The notes beneath the pieces are model-generated. The model did not search any database, was not told where the DNA came from, and saw only the letters and a list, made by a program, of their open reading frames with translations. From assembly GCA_007026445.1 (NCBI GenBank), contig VDMD01000076.1, forward strand, positions 61,441 to 125,440: DNA of 64,000 nucleotides, written 5' to 3'. Positions 11,148 to 23,073 of the stretch are shown piece by piece. The position numbers and the translations under genes were made by a program. Position 1 is the first letter of the stretch, and each line of letters starts with the position of its first letter. Origin of the DNA: Schizophyllum amplum. Lineage: Eukaryota > Basidiomycota > Agaricomycetes > Agaricales > Schizophyllaceae.

Positions 11148-14100
11148 CTACAAAGACCCCCGAGGAGTCGTATCATCTGCTGGAACAAAACCCTCAACAG
11201 AACCCCTTCGCTCCCCGTCCTTGTCGATTCGCGCAACTACGTCCGTCACCTTGTAAGCTGTGGAGGAGGGAGGAAAAAAACGTCAGTATCAACAAAAGAT
11301 TATACCCCAACCCGCGCCTAATAAGCAGCACTCAACTCACGTTTTATAAACACATCATCCATCCCCACCGCCAGCGCCGCATCGACCTGCCCCTGCCTTG
11401 CGTTTCCCGTGATGGCGAAGATGGGCATCCGCGGCGTGGGCAGCTTGCCCTCTTCCTCCCAGGCGCGGATACGGGAAGTCGCTTCGAGGCCGTCCCTGCG
11501 TGTGCTCGTTAGTCGCGCGCACTTGCGGACAACGTCTAGTCGCTTACATGACAGGCATCTCAAGATCCATCAGGACCGCGGATGGGTATGGGTGCGACGA
11601 AGAGTCTGAAATACCCTCCTCGAGGTATTGCAGAGCTGCACGGCGAATTATTAGCGATCATCGCAAGACCTCGTAAAGCCAATGGTCCCACCTTGCAGCC
11701 CATGGTTCGCCGTCTCGACCCCGAAGCCTACTTTCTCCAGCTGCCTCCGTAGCAGCTTCTGGTTCACCGCCTTCCTGAAAGTCAGCACCAAACACGTCAC
11801 TATGCACCGACTGAACGCACATTATCCTCCACCACCAACACATGCAAATCCGCCCGCGCAGCCGCTTCCTCCTCCTGCTTATGCATGCTCTTCTGCCTCT
11901 GCTCCCGATTAAGCTTCATTCCGTCCCGCCTCCTCCTCGCTGCCTCCTCCTCCAGCCGTACCTCCGACCTCTTCAGAAACATATCCGGCTCGATATCCGG
12001 ACTGGCCACCACAGACGTCCCTAGTAACCTCTCAGCTACGAGGTCCGGCCTGAACTCCGGGCCCACGACCTCGACCGTCGGCTCGAGTTGAGCCGTATTC
12101 TGGTTATGCGCCTTGTCGTTGTCGGCGGTCCGCTGCTTGACAACGGACGCATTATGCAGAATGACGTCCGAGGTCGTCCGCGAGATCCCGGGACGGGGTG
12201 AGATGGAGCCCGTCTTCTCGAAGCGCTCCGAGCTGCGCTTTGTGTACGGGGAGAAGGCACTGGGGGCCGGTGCCGCGAGCCGAGCTTCAATGTAGAACAA
12301 GAAGGAGGCGCCCATGCCCGCTGCGCCGTCAAACTTGATGGCGCCGCCTTGTAGCTCAGCAAGTTTCCGGCATAGATAGAGACCTAGGAAACCTCAGTGG
12401 TGGACGAGAGGCAAAGCTAACAAGTATACGCACCGAGCCCGGTGCCGCCCATGCTGGAGGAACGCCGGTTGGTAGTACTATGTGCCGACTGTACATCATT
12501 GAAGCGCGTGAAAAGGCGCGCTTGATCCTCGACCGCGATTCCGGGTCCTGTGTCGGATATATGGAAGGTAAGCCATAGAGGGGAGGAATGGGCCTCTTCG
12601 TCTGAGCCTTCCTTCGAACGAACAGGTAGAGAGAAGGGCCGCTCATGGCACAGTGCCATCTGTATGCTAATCTCGCGATTACCATCCCAAGACCTACGAT
12701 GTAGTGATCAGTGCTTCTGGCACGCCACCGCAAATGCGGACTCACTCTAGCACGCGGCATGAATTCGAGCTGCGAATCGGGTTAGCACAAAGGATGAGAG
12801 AGACGTGCATCTGATATGCCACTCACATCAAGTTGACCAGTATTTGACATAATCTGGGCATAATCAGTTTACATTAGAGAAAGCTAAGACAAACACGCAC
12901 CTTGTCGGATCGGCCACTATTCTTGTCTCCTCATCGATGCCAGAGTCTGTCTTGAGCAAAAATTTGATGTTCTGGTTCTCGGCCTGGACTGAGAACATCG
13001 CTAATGTACTCTGAGGAGCGCCCTCAAGTTCAACTGGCAAAGCCTGGTTGGTAGCGTGTACGTACTCGCATCTCATCCATCAGGTGGAAAGCCGTCGGCT
13101 TCACGCTCAGCAAATTACTGAAGCAAGACGTTAGCTTATCGTGAGACGCAAGACAAAAGCCACTAACGAGTCCAAGCGCGAGACAACCAGGATATCGCTG
13201 GCAATGATTGTTTGGTGTCGAGCGCAAAGCTCCACAGATGCGATCGCATGACTTGCGTCCTGGAATTCTGACTCGCTTTCAGAGATCTACATAACTCGTT
13301 AGTTTTGCTTTGACCACAAACGGAATGGAAACACGCTGACCAGCTTCTTCATTCGCTGGCCTGAAGGAGGTACGCCGCTCTTGACAGATGCGAAGAGCTC
13401 GTGCACGATGTCGCTGAGACGCACAACCGATCCCGACAACAGGTCTGCACTCTGCAAGATAGCGGAAAGTGGGTTTCGGAGCTCATGGGAAACTGCATGT
13501 TGCTTATCAGCTTTCTGTCCAGTATGGCGAGAGGAAAAGCAAGTCTGACCAATATCAATGAAGGCCTCCTGTAGACGGCGTTGGCGTACGGCCTCATCCG
13601 CCTTGGCACGCTCTGTATCCAGTTGTTGGGCCAGGAAACGTCGTTGCTCCGTTTGATCGGTCAGGGTGGCCACTGTCATACGTGTGAGTGTGCAGTTACA
13701 ACGGGCGTAAAATAAACGTACGCAATCCCCCAGTCACGGATGGTATAATTTCGGCAAACACGTTCTTGTCGTCTATGAATCTGAGCCGGTATGTTGAGCG
13801 ACAATTTTGGTGGCACTACGCGACGATGCTTACAGGAAGTCGAATCTTGCCGTCACGCGTTTCTCCAGAACATCAGCCCAGTGCTCGCGAACGATAGCCT
13901 GATGTTGCGGTACGATCCTGCGAGTCGTATTAGTCAACTGCGAGCTGCTTAACCAAGAAAAAGCAAGACATACATATCGATGAACACTTCAAGACGAAGG
14001 GGAAGTGACTTCGGCAAACCAGTCAGCGTAAAGAAGCGCTCGTTCTACAAAATGTCTTGTCAGCGGATAGAAGCCACCTGTGACGAGAAACGCTTACCGC

Positions 14101-17100
14101 AAATGTGATCAGTTCTCGGTCATTCTCATCGGTCTCGAAGATTGCAACGGGAGCCAGCTCGCTCATGCGCCTATACCGTATCTGCGCGCCCTCAAGCGCA
14201 GCCGTCCTCTGCGTGACGAGACGCTCTAGCTCCTGCTTCTGCCGTAACGCTTCCAATCGAGTTTGAACGCGTTGTGTCAACTCCGGAGAACTGAAGGGCT
14301 GAAAGAGAGGGATGAGTGAGATTACTATGACGCTTGTAGCCTCGAGCAAGCGAACCTTCAGCAGATAGTCAACGGGGCCATCCAGCAATCCTTCCACCCG
14401 CGAATCTCCCTCCTGCCCCGTGCGTGCAGTGAGCACAATGGCCGGTATTGATTGCACGCCCGTATCATGATGACGCGCGAGCGCCTGCAGAAGCTCCGCG
14501 CCGTTCATGCGGGGCACTATTGAGAATATTAGTTGTATCTCCGGCTCAACCTCATCCTACTCACTCATCATGTCCGTGACGATCAAGTCCGGCTTCCTCT
14601 CCTCAGCATCAACATACTCCAGCGCGGCCTTCCCATCCGGCACGGTCACCACATCGCGCACAATCGTCCGCAGGATGGACTGGATATACTGCCCTGCGTC
14701 CTGCAAATATACGCGTCAGCATCATGAAATTCCGCAACCGCTGCTCTCGACTTGCAACGCTTATAGTATACTCACCTCATTATCCTCCACCAACAGCACC
14801 GAGAACGGCTGAAGCGCCACCTCCGCTTCTAGGCCCTGCTCCACCGCAGGATTGCCCGACCCTTGACTCGTCGACTCAGCCGAGTCATCCGCCAGCCACT
14901 CGCCCGCGTCTGTTGCGAGCCGGTTCATGCCATCCTGGGCTGTATCCAGATCCTGCGGGACGTGCGACACGTCCTCCTGCGGCAGGTGTTTGTCGCCCAG
15001 AGGGAGGTGTACGACGAATGCCGAGCCGTGCCCAGGCTCGCTCGACACATCGATGTGCCCGCCATGCAGCTTGACGAGCTCGGAGGTCAGCGCCAGGCCG
15101 ATGCCAGTGCCTAACATAGGGTTTGAGCTGAGTTTGCTTTTCCTGAAGAGTAAGGACGCACCCTCGACCGAACGCCCCTCCGACGTCTCCACCCTGTGAA
15201 AGCGGTGCAAGACGCGCCCAACATGATCGGCAGGAATCCCGCACCCCGAATCATCCACGCGTAGCATGGCCTCCGTGGACGAATATTTGAGGTTGACGTT
15301 GATGTAGCTGTAGATACGACACCGGCATGATCAGGCGCAGCAAAAACATCTTGCACGCCATACGTACCCTTCTCTTGTATACTTAAGCGCGTTCGACAGC
15401 AGATTGAAGACGATCTTCTCCCACAAGAAGATGTCAATGAAGACCATCTTGTCATTCTCGTCCTCGCAGGTGACGTTGAAGGCTAGATTGGAGCACGGTC
15501 AGTACGATTACCAGATTGATGAAGCGATCACCACTGCGAAAAGATTAAAGTCACCTAAGCCAGCGCGCTCAATTGCAGATCGAAATAGGGACACCATGTC
15601 CGCCGTCACAGCGCCCAGCCTGACAGGGCGATAGCGAGCCTATGACCTTGTCAGTGATGATTCTCTAGGCGTATCTCTTGAAGGCCATTTCCAAAACTCC
15701 GAACACAACCGTTGTCTTGACGCCGCGTGCTCACCTGCAACTTCCTTGCCTCCGCGCTCGAGAATAGCATGAGGCTGTTGACGAGCCGCAATAGCCGCCT
15801 GCTCGCGCGGTCGATCAGTTTGAACCGCGTTCGCGAGGTCGCGTCTAGCGATTGCTTGTCGCCCCTCAGAGCATCCTCGCATGGCCCGCGAATCAGCGTC
15901 AGAGGTGAGCGCAGTTCCTGTTGATTCGTAAAGACTCGAACAGAAACCAAATAAACAGAACACCCAAACTCACATGCGACACATTCTGAAAGAACGCCGT
16001 CTTCGCCCTATCCAGCGCCCCCAGCTCATCCGCCCGCTCAATTTGTTGTTCAAACGCCAACGTCGCCGCATAGCTCGCATTCAAATTCTTTACCAGCGTC
16101 GCATGGAAGTTCGCATACGCGCCCGCGTACGGTCTTCTCGTGTTCAACCCCAACACCAGCACCCCGATGAGTCCGCCGTCGGGGCTGGTTAAGGGAACGA
16201 CGACGGCATCACCAGGTGTATCGCCCCACGCGCGATTTGCGGCATATTCTGCCCAGGCGCGGCCCGTGTCACCGGCCGCTCCAACAACGACGGGGAAGGG
16301 ATTTCGCGCGCGCACGGGGAGGCGCGATATGCACGCCTCTAAGAACGGCCACGGCACATCCGAGTCGCCCATACTGTGCAGCTCAACCGTAGGCGGGGCC
16401 GCAGGATGGCCCTTGGGTATGCCCACCGCTTCCTTCAGTTGCAGGCGGATGGGGGAGATGGTGGAGCGGTGCGAGGAGGAGTCCGCGGCGGAGGAGATGG
16501 AGTGCTCGCTGCCGGTGGACGGCGTGCCGCAGGAGGCGTCGGGCGTAGTGGCGGCGTAGCACATGAGATATGGGAAGTCGCGCTCGTTCTCGGAGAAGGC
16601 GGTGGTGATGGCGGGCCAGAACTCAGCGGTAGTCTGGGCGACGGCGGTGGATTCGGCGACGCGGCGGACGGTGAGCATGCGTCGTTCAGAGAGGACTTTG
16701 TCTGTTGTTTCGACGCAACTGAAGAGAGAGATGCTCAGTAGATGCGAGTCGCGAATGCGACGTCCACTCACTTGTTGACTATACCGCCCACACTGCCGTC
16801 CTCAATCTGCACGGGAAGGTAGGACCATCTTCCTCGGGGTCAATACAATGCTGCTGGACTAACAACGTATCACGCACGTGAAATACGTCTCCAGAATTGG
16901 TGGCTCGTCTGTGGTCCAGATGGGCGACACTGGTGCCGATGCTGGACTCGGGAAGCTGTTGGTCTGCTCCTCGGTAGGATGGGATTCGAATAGGACGAGG
17001 TCATCTACACGGCCTACATACTACATGCCTGTTAGTCACCTTGTTGTCTTTCTGGGATAACTCGCACCTTGCCGCTGTACACTTGCTCGCAGTGATGCGA

Positions 17101-17474
17101 GAAGGTATGCCATATCTCGTGAAACGCCACCCTGCCTGGCCTGCCCTATAACCCATATTCAAAACACGCATGCGAATCTAGGAGATACTGCGCACCATGA
17201 GATGTGGATGTTTTGCACCCGATATCTGCGCCCAGGCGTCGTTGTACAGCAGCGTCTTCTCCGGTCCCCAGAACATGCAGCATTGCGATGGGTTCGCAAG
17301 CATGAGCGCGACAACGGTCTTCAAGGACTGTGGCCATTGGGCCATTGGCCCGAGCGGGGTGCACGACCAGTCAAAGTTGAGGAGGTAGCGCGCGACTGGC
17401 TTCTCGCGAATGTCTGGTGCATAGGCGAGGAGAACATCACTAGTCTGGGACGGGGTCGGTCCGTCGGCACTCAT
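11148..17474 (-). CDS. Dual hybrid histidine kinase (two transmitters, two receivers)
   Basis: Phosphorelay sensor with two complete kinase/receiver sets in one polypeptide. The start is at 17474. The N-terminal PAS-like segment contains CMFWGPEKTLLYNDAWAQIS. A GAF-like region follows (16771-15960). H-box 1 is FFQNVSH, intron, ELRSPLTLIRGP. N-box 1 is IVFNLLSNALKY, with DSGCGIP and TGIGLAL. Receiver 1 has LLVEDNE, phospho-acceptor IVTDMM, IVLTART and DYLLKPF (about 14830-14290). A PAS segment (RMSELAPVAIFETDENDREL) precedes H-box 2, VSHELRNPLSAILQ (about 13490-13430). ATPase 2 has DTGPGIA and GGTGLGLYLC. Receiver 2 has LVVEDNAVNQKLL, phospho-acceptor LMDLEMPVMDG and a conserved Lys completed across the last intron (FIKPYKV). 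The stop is at 11148. Roughly 20 short introns interrupt the gene. No transmembrane segment is evident, so it is probably cytosolic. Confidence 0.92.
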
Positions 17475-18789
17475 CGTGGGCGGCCAGCGTCAACAACGAT
17501 TGGAGGAATAGGTTGTGCGTAGGTTGCAAACAGAGACGCTGAACGCTGACAGGAAGCAGGAGCAGTCCGATCGCCGATAGGCCGGCCGCAGCCGTCGATC
17601 ACCAACTTGAACCGGCCTTCACACAGCTTTACTTACCCTGGCCCAGCCTACCCTTCCTTCCTTCCAACCTTGTTCCAACCCCACTTCTCGAATCATTGGA
17701 CTTCTGATTGAGGCGGGTCGCCAACGCGTCACTGGAGAGGTCGATCATCTAACAATTGAAGCAATCGAGTTCACTGATCTCTTCTCACGTCCGTAAATGG
17801 AAGCCTTTGTCCCCTTCCCCATTTGAGATGCTCACTTCTCAGAAGGATGCCGCCAAATACACACCTGCACGTGCGTCCAAACGAGGTAAAGTGTCAAAGC
17901 GAATCAAAAACTACGGCCGAAGCTCGCGTGTCTCGCCGTTATCAACCCGGACGCGCATTAAATATATTTTGAACTCATCAAAATACGAGTAAAAGGCGGG
18001 TGCGGCACCCACAGCCCAATGTCGTGACAGAGTCGCGGCGCAGGGAGGGGAGGCGAAGTCAAGCATGCCAATTATTAGAGTGTATTTGCACCGAGATATA
18101 CTGACTTTCTCATCTGAATTTTGCCTCTTGTACTAATATACGCTATATGCAATATAGACGAGCTCCGACGGTCGCTCAGTATAAACAATGACCTCCAGAT
18201 GTTTTTTCGAGGCCTGCTTGTATATATTGAACTCATCGCATCGACACCGACGGCTCCGACAACGAGGCTGAAGAGGGCTGAAGGCACACTGAAGGGCCCG
18301 TCGTCAGGCAGCAGCTCCGGCAGAACCGTCAATGACACTGCATCTGAGGGGAAGCACGTCAGAGTACTGAAGTTCAGGTTCCGCGGCTGCCTCAAGCGGG
18401 CCCTCTAGTGCCAGCACGGTGCGTTATCCTCGGGTAGGTTCGACGCAGCAGGGTACAGTTGAAAAGGGAGAAAATATTCCGCCTCGGATGTATTTACTAG
18501 CCCCTTGTTGTATTGCATTTGGTCCTCGTTGTGGAACACCGAAATGTATTCAACGACTCGAATCTCGGTACATAGCGCTACATCCTCCGCCACTCATCGA
18601 CTCCGATCGGCGGACTGTACTACGAAGGACGCTACACTTCTCTCGTCGACCTCGCAGCATGCTCAGTCAAGTAGTTCGATTTCAGGATGTCTGTTGCGGT
18701 GGTTGCGCGCAACAATAATTTAACTATCCCTCCCGGGCCTTCGAGATGCCTGTCGCTATAGGAGCATGGCAAACTGATAGCGATTCGAC
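17475..18789. other. Gene-poor stretch, no supported gene
   Basis: It includes the putative promoter of the histidine kinase (just above 17474). Small frames near 17756-17992 and 18121-18408 have no ATG context, splice signals or motifs I can support. Confidence 0.4.
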
Positions 18790-19760
18790 TTATACTGCGC
18801 TCCACGCCTCTTGTACGCTCCCTTCCTGTATCTGCCCATTTTGCGCACTGCCTACCAGTGCCGCGCCACATATGCCCGCCATAGCAAAGTGGATGCGAAA
18901 GTCCACGCTCGCCACAATATCCGCATTCCGGCGTATCTGATACCGACCGCCCGGGTGCAAGATATACCGTGGCATGGGCGTCACAGACGCCAGAAAATCA
19001 GGGAAAGCCTGCGCGCCCTTCGTCGGCGTCGCCGGACGGCCCTTGGGCGTCGCAGGCGGAGTCGGCGAAGGTGAGGACAGCTGATAGCTGCTCAACGACG
19101 GCGTTGAGTTGACGTATTTGTTGAGGAAATGGGCACTGTCGGGGCGGTTCGCGCTGCTGATCGTGCGCTCCCGGAGCGTGCGCTCGCGCAGAGGTGAGCG
19201 TTTCGAGCGCTTCGATATTGGTTCCGGGATGGGTTCGTCGTACCCGGCGACGACACGCCGCATGCTCCCGGGACCGCTGATATCGTAGACGTCGAGCGCA
19301 GGGTCTACCCGGCGACCCTGCGTGTCGACAAAGTCGAGGTGAAAGGAGGTAGTATCGCGCGCGGAGAGGCGCGCCCAGACATTATCGCCGCAGGGGACGC
19401 GGGCGTTGGGAGGTTCGGCAGAGGACGCATTCGTGGCGGGGAAATCATGAGTCTACACGCAGATAGTGAGCATTCGTGACGGTATGAAGGGTAAAAGAGC
19501 GCGCGGACATCTTCGCTGGTTGGTCGTGAGCGCGTTCGTGAGGGTGACTCGTTCGCTGATCGTGGCATAGACCCATTCGTTGATCGGGGCAGAGACAAGT
19601 AGCTCCTAGTAGGCGACGGCTGAGCACGTATCAGCGACCCAGTATCCGGTCAATGCAACGAACTACGCACTTGATCGTACACAGAGCCCTCGCTTGCCGC
19701 CTTCACTGACTTGCCCTTCTTCACCGACTTCTTCGAGGAGGAGCGCGACAAGAATCCCAT
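18790..19760 (-). CDS. Ser/Arg/Pro-rich protein of unknown function
   Basis: Not recognised. The start at 19760 gives MGFLSRSSSKKSVKKGKSVK; the Gly2 and basic/Ser start resemble an N-myristoylation plus basic membrane-binding signal (inference). After an intron comes a Ser/Arg/Pro-rich exon (SPTRSYLSLPRSTNGSMPRS) near 19470-19610. A long last exon then runs from about 19440 to the stop at 18790. It includes a folded-looking stretch (VWARLSARDTTSFHLDFVD, DVYDISGPGSMRRVVAGYDE), a proline/serine linker, and a C-terminus GGRYQIRRNADIVASVDF followed by a hydrophobic Ala/Gly segment. About 280 residues. Intrinsically disordered N-terminus and compact C-terminus; no catalytic motif. Confidence 0.7.
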
Positions 19761-20601
19761 GACGTGACAGGTGAAGATAGAGCAGCACATATGGGCACTG
19801 CTCGCTATTTAAGCAGCGAGGAAGACCATCAGGAAGAGGGATGACAAAGGGGCGGTCAATTCCGGCTCGTCCTTTGTGACGGGGGTGTATGAAGACCAGA
19901 GGTCAACAGCGACACCGCAAGGTCAACAAAGGGGAGAGGTCGAAGCTCGCTGCTCGGCAGAGATCGATCCTCGAGGACATATCTGGACAACGTGGCTGCG
20001 GGATGGAGGGCACGCCTCGGTCTTCATGACAGACGGCACGGCCTCCGGATGCTGTGATACTCGCTGGTCCATTACAGGTTCGAGTTATTGACAAGGGCAG
20101 GCTCTGGCAGCGGGAGGCTGATTTGCCACACATCTGGGAAGCTATCGCAGCACATCATTTCTTGAGGCGTAAAAGGTTGATTCAGTAGGAAGTCACAGTT
20201 GAAATTGGTGAACATGAAGGAAAGAACAAAGAAAGCAGAACGCAAGCAGAAAGAACGGCGACTTCCGAGCGGCCCGGCGGCCCGGCCCTCGCGCCGGAAA
20301 GATGGATGATGATATTCCCACGGCGTGGCTTTGAAGTTTGTTCTTCACGTCGACGAACCACGACCATACTTAAAGCTTAAGTAACGATTCACGACCTCCG
20401 TGGCTCACAGCTGTCTACTTGAGCCACATGAGCCACTTCTAGTGATTGTCCTTTCGTATCTCCCATTCGGACGTCCAGTAAAGGTAAGTTCTGCATGGCA
20501 AAGGGAGCGCCTTTACTAAGGCAATACACTGTTTCGAAGTAAATTCCCGAGCGCTGAGCTTGACCCAGTTTCCCTTCGTACCTTTTGCATCGCCACATAT
20601 C
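19761..20601. other. Divergent intergenic region
   Basis: It separates the minus-strand gene starting at 19760 from the plus-strand esterase starting at 20602 and must hold both promoters. No additional gene is supported. Confidence 0.4.
19806..19812 (-). promoter_or_regulatory. TATA-like element upstream of the gene starting at 19760
   Basis: Read on the minus strand the sequence is TTAAATA, about 50 bp before the ATG. The position suits a core promoter with a short leader. Confidence 0.4.
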
Positions 20602-22879
20602 ATGCGCATAGCGCATCTTCGATTGCTCTTGCTTTCTCTGCTCTGCGTTCCCCTCGCGGTCGCCAGCATACCAGATGCCGAGCTCGGACTGAACCCGTCA
20701 CCTCTCGATGTCGGGGTCAACGCAAGCGAGCACGCTATGGTGCAAGACATACTTGGGCCGGTCGTGGACGTTGGCTACGCCAAGTATGAAGGTGTCACCG
20801 ATGTCGGCACGGGTACCACACGTTTCTTAGGCATGCGGTATGCGGTGCCACCGACGGGTACGCTCTTCTTCACATTGGAGAAAAGGGACGTGACCATAGT
20901 CTACTAGTCAGTCAGCGCTGGCGAGCTCCAGAAGCGCCTCTGCTCGACTCTAGCGCTCCACTTCGGAAGGCAGACCATTACCCGCCCATGTGCGCATGCG
21001 GAGACATGGGCTTCGCGCCCCTCCCCCGTCCTCAGCAGCCGTTTTCTGTACAGTCAGAAGATTGTCTCTTTCTGAAGTACGCCAGCCTCTCTGTTCCAAC
21101 AACTTGACCGCCGCTCAATCTTTGTCACGCAGCGTCTTCGTGCCCGGAGACTTGAAGGAGGAGCCCGCGGGAAAGAAGCCCGTGATAGTCTGGATCCATG
21201 GCGGAGGCTATCAAACGGGCAGCAGCTCGGGATATCCAGGGGGTGGCCCATATAACGGCGATGACTTGGTCGCAGCGGCGAATAGTCAAGCTGTGGTCGT
21301 AACTATTCAGTACAGGTTGGGCATCTTTGGCTTTCTAGCGGGCACGGGCGTGAAGGATGATGGTGCGCTGAACGCGGGTCTATGTCAATACTCTCCAACT
21401 TGGCTACATCCACAGTTGCTCATCATAACGCTCAGTGGACCAGCAACTCGCCTTGCGGTGGGTGCAAGAACACGTACGTCCTGCCGAATCAGATCTAAGG
21501 ATGCAAGCTCACAAAGCGATCATACAGATCGGAAAGTTTGGCGGCGACGCATCGGACGTGACAATATGGGGACAGTCTGCGGGTGGCGGCTCAGTCCTAC
21601 ACCACATCATTGCGAACGGCGGAAACACGAACCCTCCATTGTTCAAAAAAGCAATGCTGAGCTCGCTTTTCGTCCCGCCAGAATATTCCTTTGACGACGA
21701 GATCCCCGAGGTGCGACGCCTACATCACTCGATATATCGGACCTCGGACCAGCTTCTGATACCTTCGCGAAGACGATTTACAGCGTAATCCTGGCGCAGG
21801 CAGGCTGCGAATCCCTCGATTGCTTGCGTGAAGTGGATTTCGAGATGCTTCGGGCAACCAACTACAACATCACTACTGGCGCGTTCTTTGGCACCTTCAT
21901 AATGGCACCCGTGGTCGACGGGACCTTAGTTCGACACGCCCCCTTACAGGCGGTCGAGCGTGGAGAGCTCAATATAGTACGCCTCAACTTGGACCTGCGG
22001 CTGTTTGCCTCTGCTGACAACCACCACGCAGAACGAAATTCTGACCATGACCAACTCGGACGAAGGCGGCGAGTTCGTGACCTCCGAGACGGCTGCTCTT
22101 TTCCTGGAGAACTACATATTGAAGCTATTCCCGACGTTGTCTGCGGAAGACGCAAGGACCGGCGCGGCTCTGTACGAAGGCATGGGGTCATCCACGCGCA
22201 TGCAGACGTTAGTCATGAGTGAAGGTGTGTGCATGGACTTTGTAATGTCTCACTACTTATCCATGTTTGGCAGCAATTTTCGTGTGCCCGACGTACAACT
22301 TGGGTCACGGTTTCGACAGGATGTACAAGGTATGCGAAATGGTTACGAGTGACCATTCGCGCGATGACTCACTCTTTACAGGGGACGCTCGCCATTCCGC
22401 CCGGTGCACATGGACAGGATATCAACATGTTCTTCCGGTCGTGAGTTTCTCTTAGGCTCTGCGCCACAAATCACGAGGCTCAACCTTCATCTTTCAGTCT
22501 GCGTGGTATCAAGCCATTCGTATGGGACCCGCCCAGTGCTGAGTTCGCCGGCGCCTTTTCTGACTACTTCATGAGCTACGTGCTGGGCGGCAAGCCCCGT
22601 AGACGCTTCCTCGACGCCGCGGGCTGGTCAAAGTTAGTCAAGGCGACCGCACTGGACAGCGTCATCGGTTCAATGAACAAGGTGACGGGCTTGTCGCTGC
22701 CCACTCCACAGTGGTTGGAAACCACCTCCGTATCGACGTGGGCAATCAACAACCCGGAAGAGGTGCTCTTCAATGTGACGGAGAGCGGCGTGCTGTATAC
22801 GGCTCAAGTAGGAACAGACGCGGCACTCATGAAGAGGTGCTCCTTTTGGTGGAGTATGCGCGGCTCGACGCATCAGTGA
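20602..22879 (+). CDS. Secreted type-B carboxylesterase/lipase (paralogue 1)
   Basis: α/β-hydrolase that cleaves carboxylic esters. The ATG at 20602 begins a signal peptide (MRIAHLRLLLLSLLCVPLAV); an upstream in-frame extension is not needed. Motifs in order: DVGYAKYEGVTD and GMRYAVPPTG; RWRAPEAP; the SEDCLFL signature near 21060; the oxyanion loop [38 protein letters not shown]; the nucleophile elbow GQSAGGGS (Gln replaces the usual Glu); PVVDGTLVR; an acidic segment NSDEGGEF; and the catalytic His motif GAHGQDINMFF near 22405. The last exon ends WWSMRGSTHQ. About 9-11 exons. It is paralogous to the gene at 30162-32521 and has the same intron pattern. Confidence 0.92.
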
Positions 22880-23073
22880 GCGCGTTGGATATCCAAATGT
22901 ATGCAACGATGTTCGACGAGAAAGTACAATGGCATGAATCTAGCTGGATACTATCATGTAAATAGAGTACGTGAAGAAGTTAAAGTCGTGGCAGAATTCG
23001 TGGCAGAATAGATAGCAAGTTATGCAGGATAGCTGAGGATAAACCATACGAGTATCATAAGAGGTTGTAAAAA

